Assembly (NCBI GenBank): GCA_020342025.1
Contig: CP070840.1
Location: 1,194,047-1,232,361, forward strand
Length of the DNA: 38,315 nucleotides
Source of the DNA: Deltaproteobacteria bacterium
GTDB lineage: Bacteria; Desulfobacterota; DSM-4660; Desulfatiglandales; HGW-15
Direction: 5' to 3'
Part shown: in pieces, positions 1 to 7,911 of the stretch
Numbering within the stretch: the first letter of the stretch is position 1
Layout of the letters: each line of letters starts with the position of its first letter
Made by a program: the position numbers and the translations under genes
Notes under the pieces: model-generated
Database searches by the model: none
The model's input: the letters and a program-made list of their open reading frames with translations, nothing else
What the model was told of the DNA's origin: nothing

Positions 1-2
1 AT

Positions 3-737
3 CCCATCGACCGTATTGCAGACCTGGCCCACCGTGCGGGCGCGTGGCTGTGGGTCGACGCCGTGCACTATGCCCCGCACGGCCCCATTGATGTTCAGGT
101 GGCAGGCTGTGATTTTTTGGTCTGCTCTGCATACAAATTATTTGGCCCGCACGTGGGGGTGCTCTGGGGTAGACTTGAAATGCTCGAACAATTGGCCGCG
201 TACAAAGTACGGCCCTCAAATCCCAACCCGCCTCACAAGTTTGAAACGGGCACCCTGAACCATGAAGGCCTGGCCGGGATCTTGGCCGCTGTTAATTACC
301 TGGCTGAGGTGGGTCGAGAATACGGTCCTCACCCGGGTATGACTGATTCTGACAGATCAGGCCAGTACGAGGGACGGCGCAGGGAACTAAAACAGGCCAT
401 GAACACGATCCGTGCCCATGAACGCCCTCTCTTTACGTACTTGTTAGAAGAGACAGAAAAAATCCCCGGCATAACCGTTTATGGTATCACCGACCCGGAA
501 GAATTTGGTGCGAGGTGTCCCACTCTGGCCTTTACCAGGGAGGGTTTTACGCCCAGGGCCATTGCCACCTATCTGGGCAATCAGGGTATTTTTGTTTGGG
601 ATGGGAATTATTATGCCGTGAACGTGACCGAGCGACTGGGTGTTGAGGCGTCCGGTGGCATGGTCCGGGTCGGCCTGGTCCATTACAACACCCGGGAAGA
701 AATAGACCGCTTGTTAACGGCTCTGCGGGAGATGTGA
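3..737 (+). CDS. Class V aminotransferase, cysteine-desulfurase-like (3' part)
   Basis: The reading frame is open from the left window edge, so the start and N-terminal part lie outside. The visible 244 residues carry the PLP-binding core of fold-type I class V enzymes: an Asp in WVDAVHYAPH that would contact the pyridine nitrogen, and the Schiff-base Lys in SAYKLFGPHVG about 25 residues later. The C-terminal small domain ends normally with a substrate-region Arg (GGMVRVGLVHYNT). The sequence most resembles the cysteine-desulfurase-like branch sometimes called the VC1184 type, whose substrate is not settled, rather than IscS or SufS. It ends 93 bp before the nitroreductase start on the same strand. 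Family assignment is firm; substrate is not known. Confidence 0.85.
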   Translation, partial: PIDRIADLAHRAGAWLWVDAVHYAPHGPIDVQVAGCDFLVCSAYKLFGPHVGVLWGRLEMLEQLAAYKVRPSNPNPPHKFETGTLNHEGLAGILAAVNYLAEVGREYGPHPGMTDSDRSGQYEGRRRELKQAMNTIRAHERPLFTYLLEETEKIPGITVYGITDPEEFGARCPTLAFTREGFTPRAIATYLGNQGIFVWDGNYYAVNVTERLGVEASGGMVRVGLVHYNTREEIDRLLTALREM

Positions 738-830
738 CGGATCAGAGAGAGCCTCGTCAGGAAAAGAATATGACCAGATAGGCGTAATTACTTATCTATT
801 ATTGTGTTTGACAATGAAAAGGAGAATATC

Positions 831-1406
831 ATGGACCTTTGGGAAACCATAGAGAAACGCCGGACGATCCGAAAATTCTCAGCCCCGCCCAAAGAAGACC
901 AGCTAAATCGCCTCTTAGAGGCGGGCGCCAAGGCCCCTTCAGCCGGGAACCGCCAGGCCTGGTTTGTCATCATTATCACTGCCCCGGAGACAAGAGAAAA
1001 GTTGGGCGAGATAAAGAAGAATTTGAACGCCGCGTTCACGCCAGACACGGAGACGGGCCGGGCCATGCTTCAGATGCAGAAAGACGTGTTTAAAAACAGC
1101 ACCTCCCTTATGTTTTACACCTATGCCCCGGAACCGAATGATCCGCACCGCTATGACATGGGGAGCGCATGGTTGTTCGTGGAAAACCTTTGCCTTGCAG
1201 CCGTGTCCGAGGGGCTCGGCACACAGCTTTTCGCCTATTGGAATGATGCGGAAGAAGAAGTGAACCAGGTCCTCGGGGTCCCAGAGAATTACAAACAGGT
1301 GATAGGGGTCAATGTGGGAATTCCTGACCCTGCTTTTAAGCCCGCCACCAAGGTACTGAAGTCCAAATCAAAATGGATATTCAGGGAAAAATGGCCCGCG
1401 GATTAG
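831..1406 (+). CDS. Nitroreductase family FMN oxidoreductase
   Basis: A 191-residue protein of normal length for the nitroreductase fold. The N-terminal EKRRTIRKFS motif supplies the Arg pair that binds the FMN phosphate, followed by APSAGNRQAW, the usual second FMN segment. A later stretch (EGLGTQLFAYWN) matches the conserved middle of the family. Such enzymes form cytoplasmic dimers and use NAD(P)H to reduce nitro compounds, quinones or flavins; the physiological substrate cannot be told. The ATG at 831 is chosen over one 27 bases upstream because AAGGAG stands just before it. It may be transcribed with the aminotransferase upstream. Confidence 0.9.
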   Translation: MDLWETIEKRRTIRKFSAPPKEDQLNRLLEAGAKAPSAGNRQAWFVIIITAPETREKLGEIKKNLNAAFTPDTETGRAMLQMQKDVFKNSTSLMFYTYAPEPNDPHRYDMGSAWLFVENLCLAAVSEGLGTQLFAYWNDAEEEVNQVLGVPENYKQVIGVNVGIPDPAFKPATKVLKSKSKWIFREKWPAD

Positions 1407-1734
1407 ACCCGCAGGATCAGGAGACGTTACACCTAAATCGGAAAAATGTCTTCCCTTCTTATGATGTTGACCTCTGAGGCCATTCTTCGTAGGCATGGAA
1501 GGGCCAATAATACACCTTGTAATCATGGCTTTTTGAGGGCGGTAGGAGGAGTAGATAAATGGCAGCAACATTCAATACTGAGTCATTTCAGCCATATACA
1601 ATATCTAGACATTCTCGTCAAAAAGCGCTATTCTTCGAACTGTCAATAAATCTGGCGCCAAATTAACCCCAAAAAGCACAACCCCAACTTTTTAGAGTGG
1701 GCTATGGTATGTGTCACCAAAAGGTGATAAAAGT

Positions 1735-1780
1735 AAAGCCTCTGATGGGTTCCTTTACTCCGTTGGGGGCTTTTGTGTTT
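1735..1780 (+). terminator. Possible Rho-independent terminator or leader hairpin
   Basis: An 8-bp stem (1735-1742 with 1766-1773) closes a 23-base loop and is followed by TTTTGTGTTT. The loop is long for a classical terminator, so attenuation or simple leader structure is equally possible. Confidence 0.4.
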
Positions 1781-1781
1781 G

Positions 1782-1793
1782 AGGAGGTGATCC
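1782..1793 (+). promoter_or_regulatory. Twelve-base extended Shine-Dalgarno sequence
   Basis: AGGAGGTGATCC is fully complementary to the conserved 3' tail of bacterial 16S rRNA. The AGGAGG core lies 7 bases from the ATG at 1795, so this fixes the cyclase start. Most genes here show only 4 to 7 matching bases. Confidence 0.85.
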
Positions 1794-1794
1794 C

Positions 1795-3726
1795 ATGATG
1801 GAGGAGCGCATAAAACGGAAACTGAGCGCTATTCTGAGTGCCGATGTGGTTGGCTATAGTCGCCTCATGGCAGAGGACGAGCTTGCAACTGTCCGTACTT
1901 TGGAGGCCTACCGGAAAGTGATGACTGATCTTATAGATCAGTTCCGTGGTCGGGTGGTTGATTCTCCTGGAGATAACCTGTTGGCCGAATTTTCCAGCGT
2001 GGTGGACGCGGTCCAATGTGCTGTTGAGATCCATGATGTGCTTAGGGCTAAGAATCAGGATTTACCTGAACACCGTAGAATGTTGTTTCGCATGGGTGTT
2101 AACCTCGGAGATGTCATTGAAGAGGGGGATCGCATTTATGGTGATGGGGTCAACATCGCGGCCAGATTAGAGGGTTTAGCAGAGGCTGGAGGCATTTGTA
2201 TATCAGGAAGTGCCCATGAGCAGATTAAGAATAAATTGGCCTTGGGGTATAACTACATCGGGGAGCACAGAGTCAAGAACATCGCTGAACCGTTAAAGGT
2301 GTATAGGGTTCCAGCAGGACCTAAGGCTGTGAGTCCAAAGGACGATAAGAATAAAAAAACTAAGCTAAAAAAGTGGCAATGGGCGGCTTTATGCATTATT
2401 GTGCCACTCGTTCTTGTATCTGGTGCTGTGGTGATTTGGAATTTTTATTTCCGTGCTCCGCCGATGGAATTGGCTTCAAAGGAGAAAATGGCGTCCCAAC
2501 TGCCTGAAAAGCCCCCCATGAAATTACCCGATAAACCCTCCATAGCGGTCCTCCCCTTTGTCAATATGAGCGAAGACACTAAGCAGGAATATTTCAGCGA
2601 TGGAATAACAGAAGACATCATCACTGACCTCTCCAAAGTCTCCGGAGTCTTCGTTATCGCTCGCAACGCATCGTTCTCATACAAAGGGAAGCAGGTGAAT
2701 GCCCAGGATGTCGCGAAGGATTTGGGCGTGCGCTATGTGCTTGAAGGGAGTGTCCGAAGATCAGGGAACAGGTTGCGCATCACTGCCCAGCTCATCGATG
2801 CTAAGACGGGGGACCACTTGTGGGCCGAACGCTACGACCGCGAGCTAAAGGACGTCTTCTCAGTCCAAGACGAGGTGACCCAGAAAGTGGTCTCGGAGCT
2901 CGCCGTAACTTTGAAGGCAAGTGAGATGGAGCGCCTTTTTCGCAAACATACGGAGAGCATCGAAGCCTACGACCTGTACGTACGCATCCTAAGGGAGTGC
3001 TGGCCTCCCAAAAAGGAGTGCCACCCTGAAGCGATAGAATTGTCCAAGCAGGTCATAGAACTCGATCCCAAGTTCGCGGGGGGATATCAGTTGCTCTCGT
3101 ACTTGTTCAGCGCGGGCGTGCGATTTGGATACAGTATTTCGCCCCGCGAGGACGTGGAGAAGGCGCTTGAGTTGGCGCAACAAGCCGTGTCAATTGATGA
3201 TACGTTCGCACCTTCGTACATCTCTCTGGCAAGCGCCTACCTTATGAAAAGGCAGCACGAAGATGCCCTTGCCGCAGCCTCGGCAGCCGTAAGAATAGAA
3301 CCAGGTGGTTATAACTCCAACATGTGGATGGGGTTTTACCTGCATTGGATAGGCCGAGGCGAGGAAGCAGTGAAAGCGGTCAAAAAGGCGCAGCAATTGA
3401 ATCCCAAATGGCAAAGTGACCCACTTCCATGGATTTGGGATTTCATGGGCTTTGCCACCTTCACGGCGGGTCGGTATGAGGACTCGATCGCGGCATGGAA
3501 ACAAGTTCTCGACCGCTTCGGTCCAATAGTTCTGCGGGAAGCATTTCTGACTGCGGCTTACAGTGAGCTAGGCCGTGACGAGGAAGCTAAAGCAATGGCG
3601 CAACAACTGCTCAAAAGGCATCCAAAATTCTCTCTTTCGTCTTGGAACTTTGCACGTACATACAAGAATCCCGAGGATACTGAACGGCTGCTAAACGCTC
3701 TGCGCAAGGCAGGACTGCCTGATTAA
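1795..3726 (+). CDS. Class III adenylate/guanylate cyclase with TolB-like and TPR regions
   Basis: 643 residues in four parts. Residues about 8-172 are a class III cyclase catalytic domain: metal-binding Asp17 (SADVVGYS), second Asp60 in SPGDNLLAEF, and the GDGVNIAARLE segment with the Asn and Arg that stabilise the transition state. Residues about 194-217 are one membrane span. Residues about 247-370 form the TolB-N-like region often found in these cyclases (AVLPFVNMSED, YVLEGSVRRSG). The remainder is helical TPR-type repeats, recognisable by alternating A/Y/L and P positions (AVSIDDTFAPSYISLASAYL). The cyclase would face the cytoplasm and the C-terminal sensor part the periplasm. Whether it makes cAMP or cGMP cannot be read. 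It stands alone with its own strong ribosome-binding site. Confidence 0.93.
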   Translation: MMEERIKRKLSAILSADVVGYSRLMAEDELATVRTLEAYRKVMTDLIDQFRGRVVDSPGDNLLAEFSSVVDAVQCAVEIHDVLRAKNQDLPEHRRMLFRMGVNLGDVIEEGDRIYGDGVNIAARLEGLAEAGGICISGSAHEQIKNKLALGYNYIGEHRVKNIAEPLKVYRVPAGPKAVSPKDDKNKKTKLKKWQWAALCIIVPLVLVSGAVVIWNFYFRAPPMELASKEKMASQLPEKPPMKLPDKPSIAVLPFVNMSEDTKQEYFSDGITEDIITDLSKVSGVFVIARNASFSYKGKQVNAQDVAKDLGVRYVLEGSVRRSGNRLRITAQLIDAKTGDHLWAERYDRELKDVFSVQDEVTQKVVSELAVTLKASEMERLFRKHTESIEAYDLYVRILRECWPPKKECHPEAIELSKQVIELDPKFAGGYQLLSYLFSAGVRFGYSISPREDVEKALELAQQAVSIDDTFAPSYISLASAYLMKRQHEDALAAASAAVRIEPGGYNSNMWMGFYLHWIGRGEEAVKAVKKAQQLNPKWQSDPLPWIWDFMGFATFTAGRYEDSIAAWKQVLDRFGPIVLREAFLTAAYSELGRDEEAKAMAQQLLKRHPKFSLSSWNFARTYKNPEDTERLLNALRKAGLPD

Positions 3727-3865
3727 TCACATCAAGGGGCGGCAGAAAAACCCTATGCGGCGGTGATTCCCTTACGAGTTTTTTGATGCTGTGCAGAAGG
3801 AGAAACTGAAGTGAGGCCGCTTACAATATACTGTGGTTGCTTTCCGAACTCCAAAAATGCAGGTT

Positions 3866-4027
3866 TCTTGCCATATTGTGGAATCTCCAGAAATTGTACA
3901 ATACATCTGGTAATCGCAAACGCCATCGTTTTACTTTTAAGCTCAGCGGGAATCAAAATGGGTGCGGCCTCAGGCTTCGCCCAATTGGGCCTCGGCCATT
4001 TCCTCGAACCATCGAACCACTGCCGTG
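3866..4027 (-). repeat. Diverged duplicate of the HIBADH 3' end and downstream flank
   Basis: Positions 3908-4027 align without gaps to 6520-6639, about 100 of 120 bases identical by eye. The similarity continues leftwards at 3866-3906 against 6350-6390 (sharing TTCTTGCCA and ACAATACAT). The 6391-6519 insertion separates the two blocks in the other copy. The repeat therefore covers the end of a dehydrogenase gene plus at least 100 bases of its downstream flank. Confidence 0.8.
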
Positions 4028-4032
4028 AATCG
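3970..4032 (-). pseudogene. C-terminal remnant of a 3-hydroxyisobutyrate dehydrogenase gene
   Basis: Read on the minus strand the segment encodes TAVVRWFEEMAEAQLGEA followed by a stop. The intact dehydrogenase at 6582-7502 ends TAVVRWFEEIAETELVEA and stop. Frame and stop position are the same, so this is the last 20 or so codons of a paralogue. The rest of that gene is missing: the similarity ends at about 4027, next to the inverted-repeat element at 4038-4352. The M24 gene lies on the other side of that element. The likely history is a tandem duplication followed by insertion and deletion. Confidence 0.8.
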
Positions 4033-4037
4033 GGGGA

Positions 4038-4352
4038 CGTTGTTGACTATCGTGACTAATTATTTTTCACACTGTTTATCATAAGTATCCTTGAAGTAGC
4101 CGATGTGGATACCCCTGGTTGACCACCTTCTTCCGCCAAGGTCAGGCCGTAACCTTCCTTAAGTTCGATTGCCATTTGCACCCTTATCTGAGATATCCGC
4201 TCCCCATTTCCTTCTGGCAATGACATGAGTAAAGAGTCCCAGAAGAACCCAACTGTGCTTTTCTTGGCATAATGATTAATGACCTTTGCTCGCACCAAAG
4301 TAATCGACAGCCCGTTGAACTCTGACATAGTTTGTCACGATAGTCAACAACG
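4038..4352. mobile_element. Inverted-repeat element, probably a decayed REP/RAYT-type unit
   Basis: A perfect 19-base inverted repeat, CGTTGTTGACTATCGTGAC at 4038-4056 and its complement at 4334-4352, bounds 277 bases. Outside each arm is a further G-run (C-run on the right), so the arms extend imperfectly to about 25 bases. An ending of this kind is reminiscent of REP sequences that flank REP-associated tyrosine transposases (recalled from general knowledge). The interior contains a 90-codon open frame on the minus strand, listed separately. No intact transposase is present. Confidence 0.6.
4056..4328 (-). pseudogene. Possible transposase C-terminal remnant inside the inverted-repeat element
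   Basis: The 90-residue open frame runs nearly from arm to arm of the element. Its C-terminal half ends in PGVSTSATSRIL, which resembles the recognition helix (LGVSTSAVSRxL) of the helix-turn-helix found at the C-terminus of many REP-associated tyrosine transposases. The catalytic HUH/Tyr region is absent and the preceding residues are not recognisable. It is therefore treated as a decayed fragment. It could also be a chance open frame. Confidence 0.35.
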
Positions 4353-4376
4353 CCCCCTATGCACACGGTAATCTTC

Positions 4377-5699
4377 TTAGTAGACGCCGGGCAGTCCGCA
4401 GGCGATGAGATCTTTTGTCGGGAAACGGTAGAAGACTTCGAACCCATCGTCAGTGATCACGCCACAGTGCTCAATCTTCACGCCATCCTTGGCCCACCGG
4501 TCTCCAAGCCATGTAAAGCAGGCGGCCTCCACAGCAAAGGTCATATTCTTCTCGAGTTTTTCACCGGGGAAATCACCCATAAAAACACCGCTGGCCCCGG
4601 AGACGGTCGGTCCCGGATCGCCCGATCGGAGTCCGATCACGTGGGCCGTCGTGCCGTAGAAATAACGGCCCGGCTCAGGCCACTTCGGTATGCGCCCCCA
4701 CAGACCCGGTGCATCTCCTTTCTTCAACCAGTTCTGCTGTACGTCCACGGTGGTAATACCAGGCTTAAACGACTCCGTTAGGGCCATCAGCGCCTCGTAG
4801 GCGACGTTGTAGACTTCCTTCTGGAATTCTGTCGGCTTGTCTCCAACGCAGTAGGTGCGGTAGAAACAGGTGCGATAGCCGTTGAAGCTGACGCCGTTGA
4901 TATCTAAAATGCACATGTCTCCAGGTCTCACGATTCGGTCTGTGGGCATATTCGGTACGCCATAGCCCGATCTTTCCCCGGTACAAACCACGAAGCTGGG
5001 GCCTTCCAGCTCCTCTGCTCCCAGCTTGTAGAGAGCGTTTGCCGCCATTCCTGCAATCTGATGCTCGGTTATGCCCGGCCGCAAACCCTTACACACCTCC
5101 CAATGGGCACTCTCGGTGATTGTACCCGCCATCCGAAGGCAATGGATCTCGTCCTCGGTCTTGACCCTGATCGCATCGGACATACAGGTGTTGCCGTCGA
5201 CGATGTTAATCCCCGCCCGCTTGCAAGCCTCGAGCATGTTAGCGCTGGCGATGTCGATACCGCAGGGCATATCGAGGACACCATGCTTTTCGAGCAGGGC
5301 TTTGATCTCTTGGGCGGTCTTGTCGAAATAGCCGGGCATAAATTCAGGGTGATCGGGCAGACCCTGGCAGAGTTGGTAGGCTTTGGATGTCTCCAGCACC
5401 ATTTTGCCTTCAAACCAGGGCATTCGGGGCGCCTCCCATTGGCCGTGCAAGTGATCGACAGGGACGTAGGGCAAGCCTTCTCCTTGAATCAGGAGAACAA
5501 ACGTACCCAGCCTACGCCTGGCATACTGGTGGAAGGAGTAGTAGCCGACGTAACGGTGATAGTCGTAGTCGTATAAAATCATCGCTCCGAGGCCGTGCTT
5601 TTTGAGCGCTGCCTGGGCCCTTGCCACCCTCTCGTTGCGCATGCGCTCCGGATTGTAAGGGCGGTACTCATAATCAACTGCGTAGGGTCCATATTGCAT
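4377..5699 (-). CDS. M24 (creatinase/prolidase-fold) family protein, DddP-like
   Basis: 440 residues with the two-domain creatinase/prolidase architecture; the N-terminal NPERMRNERVARAQAALKKH is typical of Xaa-Pro peptidase relatives. The pita-bread metal site is altered. Asp266 (ILDING) is present, but the position of the second Asp is Cys278 (GYRTCFYRT). His353 (TAHVIGLRSG), Glu391 (FAVEAA) and Glu410 (VKIEH) remain. Spacing and ending resemble the DMSP lyase DddP, whose residues here would be Asp266, Asn268, Cys278, His353, Glu391 and Glu410. Whether it is a peptidase, lyase or other hydrolase is open. The start is supported by AGGAGGTG 7 bases upstream. It lies 882 bp downstream of the HIBADH gene, probably in its own unit. 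Confidence 0.8.
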   Translation of the reverse strand: MQYGPYAVDYEYRPYNPERMRNERVARAQAALKKHGLGAMILYDYDYHRYVGYYSFHQYARRRLGTFVLLIQGEGLPYVPVDHLHGQWEAPRMPWFEGKMVLETSKAYQLCQGLPDHPEFMPGYFDKTAQEIKALLEKHGVLDMPCGIDIASANMLEACKRAGINIVDGNTCMSDAIRVKTEDEIHCLRMAGTITESAHWEVCKGLRPGITEHQIAGMAANALYKLGAEELEGPSFVVCTGERSGYGVPNMPTDRIVRPGDMCILDINGVSFNGYRTCFYRTYCVGDKPTEFQKEVYNVAYEALMALTESFKPGITTVDVQQNWLKKGDAPGLWGRIPKWPEPGRYFYGTTAHVIGLRSGDPGPTVSGASGVFMGDFPGEKLEKNMTFAVEAACFTWLGDRWAKDGVKIEHCGVITDDGFEVFYRFPTKDLIACGLPGVY

Positions 5700-6390
5700 A
5701 ATTACACCTCCTAGGTTTTATTAAATGAGTAACTTCACGATTTCCCCGTCTGCGGCCACTGAAATACTCCCTTTCCTCTTTTGTTCACTAGCTTTTCTTT
5801 GCCTGTTTTCTCTTTAAAGTCAAGCCAACGTAAGACGCATCTTTAGGAGTTGGTCGAAGACTCGCGGATGCCAAAAGGGGAGCTCCCAAAAAAAAGGCAA
5901 ATCCTGTCCGGAGCGGGGCGTGACCATTTTGAGGGGTTTCTCCACGAGGGTAACCTCCGTGATTAGAGGTCAAAGGATTGGATTGAAAACCTATAATTCA
6001 GTAAAAAAAACAGGAAACATTTTAGGTGTCAAGAAAAATCATTTAATCTCAGCAGGTTACATACTGTTATGGCAGGGAATAGCCGAGGTATCTCATGTCA
6101 AAGTTGGTAGAAAGCCTAGCCGAGAATTGCAGCTTTTATTGTGCAAGTGAACATATAAAAGATTATACGACATGAAATGACAGCTAAATCATTCAGTTAA
6201 TCTATTTCACAGCGCTTTTGAGATGTCTTTCGTTATTATACGGAGAGATCTTCAGTGGCTCTAAAAAGCCAGAAAACGATGTGGCTTTATCAAAGTGAAA
6301 GTGAATCCCACATGTTGCATATGCGGCCAACACCCGAAAAGTAAGGACTTCTTGCCAAAAGCTTGAATCCAACCAAATTGCACAATACAT
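5700..6390. other. Long intergenic region without a convincing gene
   Basis: About 690 bases, AT-rich between 5990 and 6240. The few open frames are short, lack ribosome-binding sites and resemble no family. The right end (6350-6390) is the downstream flank shared with 3866-3906. It must contain the promoter of the M24 gene, but no clear -35/-10 pair could be chosen. Confidence 0.5.
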
Positions 6391-6519
6391 TTGAGACTGT
6401 CGAAAAACCGGCTTATGAGAGGCTGATGGAAAATATCCAGCTAGCAAGGCTTCCGAAATCCCGAGGAATGAGGCGTACATAGAAGTACGCCGCAGATGGG
6501 CGTTTTCCGACAGCCTCTT
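6391..6519. mobile_element. 129-bp MITE-like palindromic insertion
   Basis: The ends are imperfect inverted repeats: GAGACTGTCGAAAAAC at 6393-6408 and the complement of GAGGCTGTCGGAAAAC at 6502-6517. An internal perfect hairpin GGCGTAC/GTACGCC (6472-6478 with 6485-6491) lies near the right end. The diverged duplicate at 3900-3920 reads straight across this point with one base (3907) in place of the whole segment, so it serves as a natural empty site. No coding capacity is present. It is probably mobilised in trans or is an old relic. Confidence 0.75.
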
Positions 6520-6581
6520 TGGTAATCGAGAACGGCCTCGTTTCCACTCTGAGCTCAGCGGGAATCAAAATGGGCGCCGCC

Positions 6582-7502
6582 TCAGGCTTCGACCAATTCG
6601 GTCTCTGCAATCTCCTCGAACCAACGAACCACGGCCGTGTGATCCGCATCATTCTCCAGTTTGGAAAGGGCCGCTGCCCAAAGCTCCCGACAGGCCGCGC
6701 TGAAGACGGCTGGAGTGCTGGTCTCCCGGGCCAGGTCCACTGCTGTGGTGAGGTCCTTCACCATGAGATCCAGTGAGAATCCGGAATTGAAGGCCCTGGA
6801 AAGAATGAACTGCTTGAACTTGTTTTCCGTGCTGTTGTTACGGCCCGTGGAGGCATTGAGCACATCGACCATGACGGTCGGGTCGAGGCCAAAGCGGTGC
6901 CCAATGAGCAGGGCTTCGGCCGCCGCAATGAGACCGGCGGCAGAGACCAGATTGTTCAAGGCCTTCATGGCGTGGGCCGAACCCAAAATACCTGTTTCAA
7001 AGACGCGCTCACCCATCTCCTCAAAAAGGGGCCGACAGCGCTCCACCACACCGGGCTCACCCCCCACCATGATGGCCAGGGTCCCCTTCTTCGCCCTGGG
7101 GACCCCACCGGAGACGGGGGCATCAAGCATGGAGATCCCATTCCGCGCCAGCATCTGACCCAGGGCCTGGGTCCCTGTGGGGGAGGAGGAACCCATATCA
7201 ATCAGGATGGCGCCCTCCCCCATTGATCCCAGCAAGCGATCATCCCCCTCTCCTTCCTTACCCAAGACAACGCGGCGCACCGCATGCCCATCGGGTAGCA
7301 TGGTGATCACCGCATCGGCCCCGGAGCCAAGCTCGTTGAGAGAGGAGGCGGGAATGCCCCCGTATTGATCAACAAAGGCCTGCTGCACCCCCGCATCCGC
7401 GTCTAAAACCGTTAAATCAAAACCCGCCTTCAACAGGAGAGCAGCCATGGGCTGGCCCATGTTTCCCAGCCCGACGAAGCCCACTTTGCTGAGACGATCC
7501 AT
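6582..7502 (-). CDS. NAD(P)-dependent 3-hydroxyisobutyrate dehydrogenase family protein
   Basis: 306 residues, normal for beta-hydroxyacid dehydrogenases. The Rossmann motif GLGNMG is at 11-16, the substrate-binding signature DAPVSGG at 127-133 and the catalytic Lys180 in AMKALNNLVSAAG. The C-terminal half is the all-helical dimerisation domain. The family oxidises 3-hydroxyisobutyrate, tartronate semialdehyde or similar beta-hydroxy acids; which one cannot be told. AAGGAGG precedes the ATG. It is the last gene of the AOR-to-HIBADH minus-strand run, 25 bp after the carboxymuconolactone-decarboxylase-like gene. A C-terminal fragment of a paralogue lies at 3970-4032, and a more distant relative at 24638-25534. 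Confidence 0.93.
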   Translation of the reverse strand: MDRLSKVGFVGLGNMGQPMAALLLKAGFDLTVLDADAGVQQAFVDQYGGIPASSLNELGSGADAVITMLPDGHAVRRVVLGKEGEGDDRLLGSMGEGAILIDMGSSSPTGTQALGQMLARNGISMLDAPVSGGVPRAKKGTLAIMVGGEPGVVERCRPLFEEMGERVFETGILGSAHAMKALNNLVSAAGLIAAAEALLIGHRFGLDPTVMVDVLNASTGRNNSTENKFKQFILSRAFNSGFSLDLMVKDLTTAVDLARETSTPAVFSAACRELWAAALSKLENDADHTAVVRWFEEIAETELVEA

Positions 7503-7521
7503 GAATCCTCCTTCAAAATCG

Positions 7522-7896
7522 CTATTTCAATTCCTCAAAGAATTCCTTGGCGGTCCGGAAACTGTCTACCGCCGCAGGCACGCCGCAGTAAATAGCCGTC
7601 TGCATCAGGACTTCCATGATTTCCTCTTTGCTACACCCGTTGTTCAGAGCGCCCCGTAGGTGAAGTTTCACTTCGTGCGGCCGGTTCAGAGCCGTCAACA
7701 TGGCCAGATTGATCAGGCTGCGGGTCTTCCTCGGTAACCCTGGCCGGGTCCAGATACTGCCCCAGCAATATTCGGTGACCAGTTCTTGGAAAGGCCGGCT
7801 GAAATCATCAGCACTGGCGATTGCCTTATCCACATACTCCTTTCCCAAAACATCGCGGCGAACCGCAAGCCCCTTTTCATAAAGATCTTTATCCAC
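7522..7896 (-). CDS. Carboxymuconolactone decarboxylase family protein
   Basis: The protein has the helical CMD fold signature of gamma-carboxymuconolactone decarboxylase relatives: LPRKTRSLINLAMLTALNRP, then ELHL-like VKLHLRGALNNGCSKEEI and VLMQTAIYCGVPAAVDSF. The CxxC of AhpD-type peroxidases is absent, so a decarboxylase or hydrolase-type role is more likely. An open frame extends to 8028, but a GTG at 7896 is preceded by AAGGAGG (7905-7911) with 8 bases between. It gives 124 residues, the usual family length, whereas the upstream ATGs lack a ribosome-binding site. It sits between the amidohydrolase and HIBADH genes, with 135 bp to the former. Confidence 0.88.
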   Translation of the reverse strand: MDKDLYEKGLAVRRDVLGKEYVDKAIASADDFSRPFQELVTEYCWGSIWTRPGLPRKTRSLINLAMLTALNRPHEVKLHLRGALNNGCSKEEIMEVLMQTAIYCGVPAAVDSFRTAKEFFEELK

Positions 7897-7904
7897 TACA
7901 TCCA

Positions 7905-7911
7905 CCTCCTT
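7905..7911 (-). promoter_or_regulatory. Ribosome-binding site deciding a GTG start
   Basis: AAGGAGG on the minus strand lies 8 bases ahead of GTG 7896 and inside the open frame that extends to 8028. It shortens the annotated protein by 44 residues. Confidence 0.75.

Larger units (their letters stand above)
1407..1794 (+). other. Intergenic leader of the cyclase gene, no convincing gene
   Basis: No open frame here looks like a protein. The last 85 bases contain two hairpins: TCACC/GGTGA (1714-1718 with 1723-1727, loop AAAA) and AAAGCCTC with GGGGCTTT (1735-1742 with 1766-1773, one G-T pair) followed by a T-rich run. The second could act as a terminator for the nitroreductase transcript or form part of a structured 5' leader for the cyclase gene. 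Confidence 0.5.

Noticed and set aside
1690..1780. Similarity of AAAGCCTC and nearby hairpins to a c-di-GMP (GEMM-I) riboswitch before a cyclase gene
   Set aside because: The required GGGCAAACC segment and tetraloop-receptor arrangement are absent; only a short motif is shared.
3811..4059. Plus-strand open frames across the HIBADH remnant
   Set aside because: The similarity in this stretch is explained by the minus-strand remnant and its flank.
4359..5605. Plus-strand open frames opposite the M24 gene
   Set aside because: They are antisense to a complete, well-conserved coding sequence and show no independent start signals.
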